A stretch of DNA of 64,000 nt, taken from Parahaliea aestuarii. GTDB lineage: Bacteria > Pseudomonadota > Gammaproteobacteria > Pseudomonadales > Halieaceae. The stretch spans positions 124,001 through 188,000 of the forward strand of contig NZ_VRYZ01000003.1 in the NCBI RefSeq assembly GCF_008064635.1, written 5' to 3'. Under the pieces are notes generated by a model. That model did not search any database. It worked only from the letters and a program-made list of their open reading frames with translations, and was not told the DNA's origin. A program made the position numbers and the translations under genes. This document shows positions 30,402 to 39,332 of this stretch, piece after piece (within the stretch, counting starts at the first letter, position 1; each line of letters starts with the position of its first letter).

Positions 30402-30731
30402 GTGTTCGTCGGCGGGACGGCGCCCTTCGTTGCCGCTGACCATGCGCACCGTGCGCTGGCAGGTATCCAGCCAGGGTACCCGGGTATCGGTTTTCAGTAC
30501 CCGTACAAAACCGCCGTCGGTGCGACAGCAGATACTGGTCTTGTTCGGTGTCCAGTCGCCCTCGGCCGTGCGCGGCTTGCGGGTACTGTAAAACCACAGT
30601 CCGCGACAGTCCTGCATCACGTATTTGGCCTCGGTCGGCAGATACACTTTTTTCCCCTCGATCACGGCAAATACTTCCAATTCTGCGGTGGCCTTGTTAC
30701 CAAGCTCCGCCGTAGGCGTCATTGTCAGCAT
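30399..30731 (-). CDS. Hypothetical protein, 110 aa
   Basis: Not recognised. The start MLTMTPTAELGNKATAELEVFAVIEGKK is followed by a basic, aromatic middle (VMQDCRGLWFYSTRKPRT) and four cysteines (DCRG, ICCR, DTCQR) without a clear zinc-finger spacing. No signal or membrane segment. It is preceded by an AT-rich intergenic region carrying a 12-bp palindrome. The gene may be monocistronic; an intrinsic-like terminator for the upstream chemosensory operon lies before it. Confidence 0.6.
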   Translation of the reverse strand: MLTMTPTAELGNKATAELEVFAVIEGKKVYLPTEAKYVMQDCRGLWFYSTRKPRTAEGDWTPNKTSICCRTDGGFVRVLKTDTRVPWLDTCQRTVRMVSGNEGRRPADEH

Positions 30732-30883
30732 CCCTCTGTCCCCCAGGTTTTCTTTTTGCTTTCGTTGTTCGCGGTGGCCAAACCCCGGGCCGGTACCGCC
30801 TTTCGCACTGGTTTTTATTGCGTGCGCATTGACGTTATAGGTTTATGGAAATGCCTTGACAACGTTTGTTAGTGCTATTTATT

Positions 30884-30895
30884 GGCAAATTTGCC
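30884..30895. promoter_or_regulatory. 12-bp palindrome, possible operator
   Basis: Perfect dyad GGCAAATTTGCC in the AT-rich gap upstream of the 110-aa gene and just after the putative plus-strand promoter. It could bind a dimeric regulator; no regulator can be named. Confidence 0.35.
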
Positions 30896-31011
30896 GGCGG
30901 GGGACTTTTTTTGCCATATTTTTTCTGTCGAAAGAATTTCGGCCGTAATTTTTTACTGATGTGTGCCAAATTTTTACGGGCCATACGGCATTAATGTTTT
31001 TGGCGGGGCTG

Positions 31012-31030
31012 AAAAAATCCGGCTGGCCGG
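31012..31030 (-). terminator. Weak terminator at the end of the chemosensory operon
   Basis: On the minus strand a short CCGG/CCGG stem is followed by ATTTTTTC, 15 nt beyond the stop of the last gene. The stem is only 4 bp, though a larger GC-rich fold just upstream is possible. Confidence 0.35.
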
Positions 31031-31044
31031 GGCGCAAACGGCCC

Positions 31045-31449
31045 TTAACTGCGGATCAGGTTGAGATGTGGCGGGCCACCGGGGCGGCGGTTGAGGGACT
31101 GTAGCGGCTCCGGCTGCGGACCGAGCGGCAGGTTACCGGCCTGTTCCACCGAACTCATCAGCATATAGAGAGACAGTTCGGAGCGCCCCTCGGTGCTGCC
31201 GGCGTGAGCGGTCAACCGCTCCAGTTGCTCGTCGCTGATAATGTTCAGCAGCACCGCATTGGTGAGATAGTCCCGGATAATCTGGCGGTTAACCTGATCC
31301 TGCAGATACCGCTGGTAGCCCGCATCGGAAAACACCCGGTTCAGGGTGTCGATATCACCGTCACTCAGGGTGCGGTCAGTGAAGGGCATATCACTGCCGA
31401 ACGCACCGTCGATGCGATCCGCCAGTTGATTGAGTTGCACTGAGTCCAC
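31045..31449 (-). CDS. Hypothetical protein at the end of the chemosensory operon
   Basis: Not recognised; 134 aa, GTG start at 31449. Acidic and mostly helical by appearance (VQLNQLADRIDGAFG, QDQVNRQIIRDYLTNAVLLNIISDEQLERL), with a Pro-rich tail. No signal or membrane segment. It begins 25 nt after the ChpC-like gene on the same strand, so it is probably the last gene of the pilG-chpC operon and a candidate accessory of that system. Confidence 0.68.
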   Translation of the reverse strand: MDSVQLNQLADRIDGAFGSDMPFTDRTLSDGDIDTLNRVFSDAGYQRYLQDQVNRQIIRDYLTNAVLLNIISDEQLERLTAHAGSTEGRSELSLYMLMSSVEQAGNLPLGPQPEPLQSLNRRPGGPPHLNLIRS

Positions 31450-31474
31450 GCTTGATCCCCGGCCCGCTGCTGGC

Positions 31475-31963
31475 TCAGGCCCCGAGCCCGGCGCTCAGCT
31501 CTTCTTCCGCGGACAACGCGGCCTGCCGGCTGCCCAGTTCATCCTGCAGCGCCAGCAGGTCGGGCACCTGGTAAGTGACGTTGTTCCAGCGGAAAGCCGC
31601 CAGCGAACGGGGCAGGACTTCTCCCGGCTTGTCTTCCATTTCCTGGACAGGCACCTGTTGCAGGCCCAGCCCCTGACCGCGCAGGGCAATGGCAAAGTAG
31701 GGACAGCCCCGGCCCTCCACTCCCAGCAGGATGGCTACCAGGCCGGTGCCGGCGCGAACGTCGCGCCAGCGGGTCTCGCCCTGTTCGTCCAGGTCCAGTA
31801 GCGGCACTTCCACCCCGCGCCAGCTCACCGTGGCCGGCGGTGTCTCGGCCACATTGTAGAGCGTGATGATCTCCGCCAGGCAGGACTGGGGAACCGCCCA
31901 GATTTCCTGCGCCGAGCCGGGCAGGAACAAACAGCGCGTAGATTGCGAATCCGCCATTGTCAT
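31475..31963 (-). CDS. chpC: CheW-like coupling protein, ChpC-type
   Basis: 162-aa protein with a divergent CheW domain: AVPQSCLAEIITLYNV, WRGVEVPLLDLDEQG and a C-terminal strand region match the SH3-like fold pattern of CheW and ChpC. In P. aeruginosa, ChpC is the second CheW-like protein of the Pil-Chp system, following chpA and chpB; here it follows the kinase gene with 2 nt between. It probably links an input receptor to the kinase. The ATG at 31963 is used, with another ATG two codons in. Confidence 0.72.
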   Translation of the reverse strand: MTMADSQSTRCLFLPGSAQEIWAVPQSCLAEIITLYNVAETPPATVSWRGVEVPLLDLDEQGETRWRDVRAGTGLVAILLGVEGRGCPYFAIALRGQGLGLQQVPVQEMEDKPGEVLPRSLAAFRWNNVTYQVPDLLALQDELGSRQAALSAEEELSAGLGA

Positions 31964-31965
31964 CC

Positions 31966-34900
31966 TCAGTTCAGCTGTAAGCGGTGGCCGGTGAGCTGGG
32001 CGATCTGCTCCACCAGCACCGGGAAATTAAACGGCTTGCCCATATAGCCATTGCAGCCGGCCTCCTGCGCCAGTGCGCGGTGCTTGGGACCGGTGCGGGA
32101 GGTCACCATGATCACCGGCAGGTGCTTGTAGCGGGCTGACTTGCGAATTTCGCGCAGTGTCTGGATGCCGTCCTTGACCGGCATCTCCACATCCAGCAAC
32201 ACAATATCGGGCAGGCGGTGGGTGGTATTGAGCAGGTCGATCGCCACCATGCCGTTTTCCGCGGTGACAGTTTCCACGCCAATACTGTCGAACTGGCTGG
32301 TCGCCACCATGCGCTGGGTGCGCGAATCATCCACCACCAGCACCAGCATGCGCTCGTTCTTCTCCCGCTCGAAGGCGGTGGAAGACACCACGCTACTGGC
32401 GATGCTGCGCACCAGGGCGTTGAGATCCAGGGCGACAATCGCCTGGCCATCGGAAGTGGTGGCGCCACCAGCCACCCCCGGTACCTGTGCGAACTGCACG
32501 CCGAGGGAGCGAATGACCAGCTCCAGCGCTTCCTGAACGTCGTCCACCGCGATGGCCATGTAGCGCTCTTCGCTGCCGGCGACGATCACCGGCACCGTGC
32601 TGCCATTCCAGGCGCCGGGCTCGGGCAGTTTGTCGCCGTTGCACAGCGTCGCCAGGTAGGCAGGCTCGCAGTCCAGCTCAAACAGCGACAGTTTTTCACC
32701 GGCGGCAATGGCGGCGTAAAAGGTATCCACCGGAATCTGCTCCACCGCCACCAGCCCGTCCAGCGGAATGGCGTAGGCCGCTTCGCCGGCGTTGACCAGC
32801 AGGGCGCCGTTGACGTTGACGTTGGACGGTACACGCACCGTGAAGGTGGTGCCCTGGCCGGGTATCGACTCGATATCGATATCACCGCCGATCTGCTGCA
32901 GCTCGCTCAGCACAATATCCATGCCGACACCGCGACCGGAAATTTCCGACAGGCGGGCGGCGGTGGAAAAGCCCTTGTGGAAGATCAGGCGCAGCGCTTC
33001 GCGATCGCTGAGCTCGCTGGCGTTAACCCCCAGCCCGCGGGTGATTGCGGTCTCCCGCAACACCTCCGGGTCCATCCCCCGGCCATCGTCCGCCAGCCGT
33101 ATCAGATAGTCGGAGCCGTGCTTGCGCACGTCGATGCTGACCAGGCCGGTTTCGCTCTTGCCGGCGGCAAGGCGCTGCTCCGGCGTTTCGATACCGTGAT
33201 CGAGGGCGTTGCGCACCATGTGCTCCAGAATAATCTGGCAGCACACATGGCTATCGCGGTCGAGCTTGCCCATCTCGTTCAGCACGCGGAAGTTCACCGA
33301 CTTGCCGAGGTCGGCCCCCACCGTGCGCACAATGCGGCGCAGCCCGGGCATCAGGCGCGAGACCGGAACCACCCGCGCGTCGCGGATGGAGGAGCCGAGC
33401 GACGAGATCACCGCTGTCTGCTGTTTCAGCAGCGCCTCGGCCGAAGCCGCCTGGCGGCTGGACACGTGAATCAGGTCATCGAGATCCTCGATCGCCTCCC
33501 GCAGGATGCTCGCCGCTTCCTGCAGTTCCGAGTAGCGATCCATCTCCAGCGCATCCATTTCGCTGTCCATGCGCGCGCCGTGAGAGGTGACGTTCTGCAG
33601 TGCGCGGTCGGCAATCTTGGTAATGTGGGAGCGTACCGAGGACAGACGCGCACCGAGCTCCGCCGCGGCGCGTTTGCCGCGCACCGTACTCTGTGAGGCA
33701 CGCACGCCAAGCTGCTGGGCCTGGTTGTTGAGGTTGAGCAGATGGTCCAGCGCCTGCGAGGTCATGCGGATGGTCTGCTGGGCCGCCAGAACCTTGGCGC
33801 CCTCGTCCGCCAGTTGCTTGTCCTGCTGCTTTTCCTGGGGCGCCGCCTGAGTTACCGCATTGCGGTGTACCGCACTGTTGTCGTCCACGGCTGCCGCGGC
33901 ATCGTCCTGCTGCAGGGGTTGTACCACCGCCTCGGCCAGCGGCAGTTCGCTGGCGACATCGGTTTCAGTATCCTGTATATGGGCAAAGCCGTTCACCGCC
34001 GCGTCAAGCCAGGCGTTGACGATGCGGAAGTAGGCGGCCTCGCTTCCTGGCGCCGGGCGCGCCAGCCCTTCCAGCAGGGTTTCAAAATTGTGGATCAGCG
34101 TACCGTAGCGTTGCAGCCCCACTCCCTTGGCAATACCCTTGAGCGTATGCAGTACACGCGGCACGGTATCGCGACCCGCCGCCGAGTTGATATCCTGCTC
34201 CCACTGGCCGATGGCATCTTCCAGTTTCTCGATTTCCACCGCGCCCTCTTCAAGGAAGGCGTCGAGGAAGTCACGGAAAACTTCCGTACCGCTGCGACTG
34301 GTGTAGTTGAAACGGATATTGGACGGGATACACCAGGCCATTTCGTCATCAACGGCCTCCGGGCTGACAGGCGCGGGTGTGCTATCACCGCTGGCCACGG
34401 CAGCTACAGGTGGCGCAGCGTCACTGTCACGCGCTTCTATGTCCTCGTCGGATGACAGCTCTTCGAGAACAGCCCCGTAGATATCATCGATCTCGGTTTC
34501 CATACCACCGAGACTGTCAAACAGGGCCTCGACATCGGCATCGCCGGTGTCGGTATGCTCGTCATCCCAGTCATCGAGATCTGCCGCGGAAAAGATAGCG
34601 GGAGCTGGCCCGTCCTGTTCCCCGTCTGTCGCCATCGGCGCCAGCGCATCCTCGAGCACAGCGGCAAACGCCGGCGACTCTTCGCCGTCGGGAGTGTCAA
34701 CCTCGAGACTTTCGATCAAGTCATCCGCGCTTGATGTATTCGCGCTCAATGCACCAGCAGATAATTCATCGGCAGCTAATTCTTCGGCGGATGATTCATC
34801 GACGGTTGATTTCAGCTCCCCGGCAAAGGCGGGCCAGTCCTCCGCCGGATCGAACTCTTCCGCCTCCGGCGACAGTTCACCCAGCAGCAGGTTGTCCAGC

Positions 34901-36834
34901 TCCATGTCATCCGGCCCGGGGGGGAACTCCGCACCTAAAGCCCGCACAACCTCGCCTTCATCGCCTTCATCGGCACTCGTTTCAGTGACCCCGGGGCTGT
35001 CGCCATCGTTCGCCGACTCCGAGTCGGTAGCGAAGTTGCTCGCCATACCGGCGCCACCGGCGTGGAGATCGAAGGTGATGTGGTGGTCGTCGCCCGCCAG
35101 GGAAGACCAGGGATTGTCGGCCCCGGCACTGTCGTCCTGTTGCGACGGCAACGGCAGTTCAAAGTCGGCATGTAACAGCCGGTTGCAGGTATCGCCACTG
35201 GCGCACCATGCCAGGCGCAGGCACAGCGCGTCGCGTTCCTCGGGCTGCAGGCCGAGCAGGGCGGCCGGCAACTCCGGACACACCTCGGCCACCGGCAGGT
35301 AACCCTCAGCGACACTCTGGCGGCGCGACAGGGGATCCGTCGCCAGCATGGCATCCAGCAACACGCTCTCTTCGGCTTGGCCCAACTCGGCCAGGCGCCG
35401 GGCCACGGCTCCCGACACCGATTCCATCACTGGCGCCAAGACCTGGGTTAGAACAGCAACCGTTGCCGGATTGAAATCCTGGGGCAGACTGAAGTCCTGG
35501 TGGTAGTCGAGATTGGAGTCGAGCCAGGGGTCGACGGAAACGACACCTTCCGTGCGCTCGACTTCCAGTCCGTCAATATCGCAGTTGCTATCGGCAAGGC
35601 TTCCGCCCTGTAGCAGGTAGCGGTCAAACTCGCTGTCGTCGCTGGGCGGCGCGTAGCGACTGACGTAGGAATACACATCCCCGGGCTGTTCTTCCTCGGG
35701 CTCTGCTGCTGTGCCGTCCGGGGCTTCATGCTCCCCGGATTCAGCGATGTGCCAGGCATCGCCGAGCGTTTCGCTTTCCGCGGTGATGCTATCGCCTACC
35801 GCAGGCACAACGGTTCCGCTCAGAGGGTCGGTGTCCTGCCAGTCGCTGCTGTCAAAACCCAGTGGCAGCTCTTCTGATTCCAGTGCTTCGTCCCCGGAGA
35901 AACTGTCCATCCTCGCGGCGAGTTCGCTGAGGTCGAGTTCGCCATCGAGGAAATCGATGTCTCCGTCAGCCGATTCCGGCGCAGCAGCTGGCGCTCCGGC
36001 GAGCGCTTCCGCGTCCTCCATCGCGCTGAAGAAGGTACTGTAATCAGTGGGTGAATCCGTATCCGGCGAAGAATCCGACGCCCCGCTATCCACATCCAGC
36101 CGCTCACCGGCTTCCAGTGCATCCCAGACACTTTGCCCATCGGCGAGGTTGTCGGCGGCCGCACCTTCATCTGTCTGCTCGTCAGCCGACACCGGAGCAG
36201 CCGACGATTCGACCTCGACTGCGTCCATTTCCACTGCGCTGTTCTCTTCACCAGCCAGCGTGGTCGCTGCCTCGCCTGCAAGCTCCGCTATTTCTACTAC
36301 TTCTGCGGGTTCAGGTTCGGGCTCTGGCGGCAAGACCGGCGCCGGCGGCACCGGTGTGGACGGCCTGGAGTGACGCTGCAAAAACAGGGGTTGTGCGCCA
36401 ATATCGTCATCGTCGAGGAGGCCGAGGATATCGCTGCCGTCGGCGACCTGTTCCCGGTCGTCGCCACTCGCCTGCTGGCGACGGCGGTGGTCGATGGCCA
36501 TCACCCCCGGGCCGGCTCCGTTGTGGCCGGTGTTGTCCCGGCCTTTGCGGGAATCGGCGTAGATATCACTGCCGCTGTCTTCGGAGAGCACGATTTCCTC
36601 GTCGACAAAGGCGGACAGATCATCGCCGGCGCCGTTGCCACCCATCATATGGCGTCCGGCAACCGCGGTTTCACTCTCGCTCAGGTCACCGACAGGGAAT
36701 GCATCGTCGGCAAGGCGGAACAGGCTGTCACCCTGCTCGGACAGATCCTGTTCCAACAGCCATTTCAGGGTTTTCTTGCGCTGCTCCTGTTCCGGCGTAG
36801 ACGCCTCGTCCTTGCCGCTGTTATCTGAATACAC
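31966..36834 (-). CDS. ChpA-type histidine kinase, C-terminal half (Hpt, CheA kinase, CheW, receiver)
   Basis: 1622-aa CheA-like kinase. Residues 1 to about 830 are a very acidic, Ser/Asp/Glu/Ala-rich, probably disordered stretch. Then come an Hpt domain with phospho-accepting His896 (VLHTLKGIAKGVGL), a dimerisation/linker region, the ATP-binding domain (N box LEHMVRNALDHGIE, G1 DDGRGMD, then FSTAARLSEISGRGVGMDIV), a CheW-like domain (VNVNGALLVNAGEAAYAIPLD), and a C-terminal receiver with Asp1548 (PDIVLLDVEMP). It starts at GTG 36834 with a strong AGGGAGGG site. The N-terminal half of ChpA is a separate gene 38 nt upstream; P. aeruginosa ChpA is one protein of about 2470 aa. Confidence 0.9.
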   Translation of the reverse strand: MYSDNSGKDEASTPEQEQRKKTLKWLLEQDLSEQGDSLFRLADDAFPVGDLSESETAVAGRHMMGGNGAGDDLSAFVDEEIVLSEDSGSDIYADSRKGRDNTGHNGAGPGVMAIDHRRRQQASGDDREQVADGSDILGLLDDDDIGAQPLFLQRHSRPSTPVPPAPVLPPEPEPEPAEVVEIAELAGEAATTLAGEENSAVEMDAVEVESSAAPVSADEQTDEGAAADNLADGQSVWDALEAGERLDVDSGASDSSPDTDSPTDYSTFFSAMEDAEALAGAPAAAPESADGDIDFLDGELDLSELAARMDSFSGDEALESEELPLGFDSSDWQDTDPLSGTVVPAVGDSITAESETLGDAWHIAESGEHEAPDGTAAEPEEEQPGDVYSYVSRYAPPSDDSEFDRYLLQGGSLADSNCDIDGLEVERTEGVVSVDPWLDSNLDYHQDFSLPQDFNPATVAVLTQVLAPVMESVSGAVARRLAELGQAEESVLLDAMLATDPLSRRQSVAEGYLPVAEVCPELPAALLGLQPEERDALCLRLAWCASGDTCNRLLHADFELPLPSQQDDSAGADNPWSSLAGDDHHITFDLHAGGAGMASNFATDSESANDGDSPGVTETSADEGDEGEVVRALGAEFPPGPDDMELDNLLLGELSPEAEEFDPAEDWPAFAGELKSTVDESSAEELAADELSAGALSANTSSADDLIESLEVDTPDGEESPAFAAVLEDALAPMATDGEQDGPAPAIFSAADLDDWDDEHTDTGDADVEALFDSLGGMETEIDDIYGAVLEELSSDEDIEARDSDAAPPVAAVASGDSTPAPVSPEAVDDEMAWCIPSNIRFNYTSRSGTEVFRDFLDAFLEEGAVEIEKLEDAIGQWEQDINSAAGRDTVPRVLHTLKGIAKGVGLQRYGTLIHNFETLLEGLARPAPGSEAAYFRIVNAWLDAAVNGFAHIQDTETDVASELPLAEAVVQPLQQDDAAAAVDDNSAVHRNAVTQAAPQEKQQDKQLADEGAKVLAAQQTIRMTSQALDHLLNLNNQAQQLGVRASQSTVRGKRAAAELGARLSSVRSHITKIADRALQNVTSHGARMDSEMDALEMDRYSELQEAASILREAIEDLDDLIHVSSRQAASAEALLKQQTAVISSLGSSIRDARVVPVSRLMPGLRRIVRTVGADLGKSVNFRVLNEMGKLDRDSHVCCQIILEHMVRNALDHGIETPEQRLAAGKSETGLVSIDVRKHGSDYLIRLADDGRGMDPEVLRETAITRGLGVNASELSDREALRLIFHKGFSTAARLSEISGRGVGMDIVLSELQQIGGDIDIESIPGQGTTFTVRVPSNVNVNGALLVNAGEAAYAIPLDGLVAVEQIPVDTFYAAIAAGEKLSLFELDCEPAYLATLCNGDKLPEPGAWNGSTVPVIVAGSEERYMAIAVDDVQEALELVIRSLGVQFAQVPGVAGGATTSDGQAIVALDLNALVRSIASSVVSSTAFEREKNERMLVLVVDDSRTQRMVATSQFDSIGVETVTAENGMVAIDLLNTTHRLPDIVLLDVEMPVKDGIQTLREIRKSARYKHLPVIMVTSRTGPKHRALAQEAGCNGYMGKPFNFPVLVEQIAQLTGHRLQLN

Positions 36835-36872
36835 CTTGCGCCCTCCCTCTCCTGTACCGCCCCGAGCGCTGC

Positions 36873-39332
36873 TCAGGAGTGTCCCGCCGGATGCAGGGCG
36901 GAAGCGGGACTGCCGCCAACAGAGCTGGCCTGCACTGCCGTCTCATCCAGGAGCGGCATATCCGAAGCCAGGTCATCAACGCCGGTTTCCGCCATACGGA
37001 AGCAGCGGTTGGTCAGTTCCCGGGTGGTGGTCGCGTCAAAGCCGCTCATTTCACCGAAGGAGGCCACCAGCGCGGGCAGGGCATTGACCACGTCGCGCAG
37101 CAGGGCCTGCAGGTTGTCCTCCGGCGCGATGTCGCCGTCCAGTACCCGGTCCAGCATGTCCTGGGCGGCCCAGCCCAGCTCGCCCAGCACATTGGCGCCG
37201 ACCGCGCGGCCATTGCCCTTGAAGGTATGGAAATGGCGGCGCATGTCCTTCAGGTTCTGGTTCGGTTCCGGGTCCAGTTCCCACACCGCCATCAGGCGGG
37301 TGAGTTCGGCGACTATTTCTTCCGATTCCTCGAGAAAGACCTCGCGAAACTCCGGCGGAATATCCTTGTCCTCAACGTACTTGCCCGCTGGCGCTGAGGG
37401 CGAAGCGGCGACACTGACAGCCGCTTGGGCCTCGGGCACCGCCACAGCGGCGCCAGCCGAAAGTTCCTCGATGTAGTGATCGAGCGCCGCAGCGCGCTGC
37501 TCGGCGAAGGCGATCAAGTGCGCGGTGTCATCGAGGGGGTCGATCAGCGTGCGCTGCAGGTGCAGCTCGATCTGGGCAAAGGCATCGGCAAAACAGCGGA
37601 AGGCCTCGTCCTCGCGGACACAGCCCGCTTTGCCGGCCGCTTCAAGCCAGCGCCGGCACTGCTCCATGACTGCGCCCTCGCGCTCCATTCCGGCAAAGGT
37701 CAGGGCACCGGAAATCTCTGACAGCAGCTGGATGGATATCGCCATTGCCTTGCGTTCCGGAACGTCGTCCAGCTGGCCCTGGAACTGCTGGGCCAGATCG
37801 TAGAGCAGATCGACATCGGCCTCGCCGTTGTCGGCGTCGGCCACCGCCTTGCGCAATTCCGCGTGACCGCGCTCGGTTTTGTTGAGATAGCGGTGCAGGG
37901 CATGGGTCAACTTCAGGGTGTCATCCATGCCGAAAGGTTTGCGCTTCAGGGCCTGGGCCAGGGCCTTGCCACGCAGCACTGCGTGCAGGTGGTTTTCCAC
38001 CAGCGCCATTTGCCCGAAGGTGGCATTGACCACACTTTCACGCAGTTCGAATTCGCGGCTTGAGAAGGCGCTGCAGACGCCGTGTTCAAGCTTGTATTCC
38101 ACATCCAGCTTCACGTCCACGATACCGCGGACGATGCCGGTAATGGCCTGCTCCAGCTTCAGCGCATCGCCGCGGTAATCACCGCGATAGAGGTTCTGCA
38201 GTTTATTGAACACCGATTGCAGCGACTCGGCGTGAGCTTCGTGCCCGGCGGCGGACAGGCGGAACATGGCCTGTTCCACGTGATCGAGTGCTTCTGTGCC
38301 GGCGGACTCCTCGGGGTTGCGAATACTGTGGAGGTCGTTGGCATTGATAAAATCGGCCACCGCATTAAGGTGTTCCAGCGCACCGCTCAGCGCGGTCACC
38401 AGTGCGTCGATGTGAATCAGGCCGCGCTGGCTCTCTTCCAGCGTGTTGTCGTCGATACCAAACACTTCGCGGATGTTGGCGATGTGTACCGGTTTGGCGC
38501 GGCACGAGGCAATGTAGTACAGCATCTGCTGCAGGTAGCCGTTGTAGTCGACACCCGGGTCGATCTCGCTGCCATTTTCCCGCGCGTACTTGATCATGAA
38601 GGCGCCGGTCTTGAACACCTGGGCGATGCATTCGTCGGGCGCGATCAGGCCGCCGGCAATGCCTTCGCACAGGCCCACCTGGGTGAACCAGAAGCGCTCG
38701 GGTTCAGTACCGGCGAACAGGGTCTGCATCTTGCGCGCGATGCGCGCCACCGTCTTCATGCTGTCGCCGACATTGCGCTTGCGCAGGGCGGACTTGGCCA
38801 TCTCCAGGTACAGCGCCAGCATGACATTGGCGCGACTGCGAATTTCCTCGTCCGGCGCAGGGCTGGCACCGACGCTGATGCCGCAGCCCTCGGGGATGTC
38901 CATGTGAAAGAAGAAGGCCTGGGGGCGCGGGCGCTCACCCACCCAGCGACGCAGGTCGTTGACGTACTGTTCCAGACCCTGGCCGGTATCCACGCGACTG
39001 GTCTGCACGTGGGCCAGGTAGGCGGGCAGTATCTTCAGTGCCTGCATCAGGCCGCCCATGGTGAGCTTGCGGCGCTCGCCCTGCACCCGGTCCTTGTAGA
39101 GGAAGTTGAGACTGCGCTCCATCTCGATGGACAGCATCTCGCCCTTCTTGATCCCCAGTGCACGCAGGGTCGAGGTAATCTGGTGTACCGCCCACATGCA
39201 CTGCAGCAGCGGTTTCTTCTGGCCCGGATCCTTGCTGTACTCCACCAGCGCCTGTTCGGCATTTTCCGCCTGCTTGTTCATCAAGCCGATGACCCACTTG
39301 AGGGACACGATGTCGGTCTTGTTAGTCACCAC
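36873..39332 (-). CDS. ChpA N-terminal half as a separate gene (Hpt domain protein, FimL-like layout)
   Basis: 819-aa protein matching the N-terminal part of ChpA. Near residue 50 a degenerate Hpt motif (WAVHQITSTLRALGI) has His but lacks the Lys-Gly; several helical domains follow, and a complete Hpt lies at the C-terminus with His702 (RRHFHTFKGNGRAVG). It has no kinase, CheW or receiver domain. In Pseudomonas, FimL is a known stand-alone relative of the ChpA N-terminus. It starts 1 nt after pilK (cheR) and ends 38 nt before the kinase half. The frame of the kinase gene is open for about 70 nt into the end of this gene, in -1 relation, so a frameshift could join the two. Confidence 0.85.
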   Translation of the reverse strand: MVTNKTDIVSLKWVIGLMNKQAENAEQALVEYSKDPGQKKPLLQCMWAVHQITSTLRALGIKKGEMLSIEMERSLNFLYKDRVQGERRKLTMGGLMQALKILPAYLAHVQTSRVDTGQGLEQYVNDLRRWVGERPRPQAFFFHMDIPEGCGISVGASPAPDEEIRSRANVMLALYLEMAKSALRKRNVGDSMKTVARIARKMQTLFAGTEPERFWFTQVGLCEGIAGGLIAPDECIAQVFKTGAFMIKYARENGSEIDPGVDYNGYLQQMLYYIASCRAKPVHIANIREVFGIDDNTLEESQRGLIHIDALVTALSGALEHLNAVADFINANDLHSIRNPEESAGTEALDHVEQAMFRLSAAGHEAHAESLQSVFNKLQNLYRGDYRGDALKLEQAITGIVRGIVDVKLDVEYKLEHGVCSAFSSREFELRESVVNATFGQMALVENHLHAVLRGKALAQALKRKPFGMDDTLKLTHALHRYLNKTERGHAELRKAVADADNGEADVDLLYDLAQQFQGQLDDVPERKAMAISIQLLSEISGALTFAGMEREGAVMEQCRRWLEAAGKAGCVREDEAFRCFADAFAQIELHLQRTLIDPLDDTAHLIAFAEQRAAALDHYIEELSAGAAVAVPEAQAAVSVAASPSAPAGKYVEDKDIPPEFREVFLEESEEIVAELTRLMAVWELDPEPNQNLKDMRRHFHTFKGNGRAVGANVLGELGWAAQDMLDRVLDGDIAPEDNLQALLRDVVNALPALVASFGEMSGFDATTTRELTNRCFRMAETGVDDLASDMPLLDETAVQASSVGGSPASALHPAGHS

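Larger units (their letters stand above)
30732..31044. other. AT-rich intergenic region
   Basis: 313 nt without a supported gene, visibly richer in A/T and T-runs than the rest of the window. It contains a perfect palindrome GGCAAATTTGCC at 30884-30895, a TTGACA at 30856-30861 followed at 17 nt by TTATTG (plus strand), and a terminator-like element near 31012-31030. It separates the end of the chemosensory operon from the 110-aa gene; a small RNA cannot be excluded. Confidence 0.5.

Noticed and set aside
31966-36834. Repetitive acidic N-terminal region of the kinase as a repeat array
   Set aside because: Asp/Glu/Ser-rich but without a consistent repeat unit at the DNA level; treated as a disordered segment.
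36835-36872. Reading the split chpA as a pseudogene
   Set aside because: Both halves are long, keep their motifs, and the second has its own start and strong ribosome-binding site; kept as two genes, with the frameshift possibility noted.
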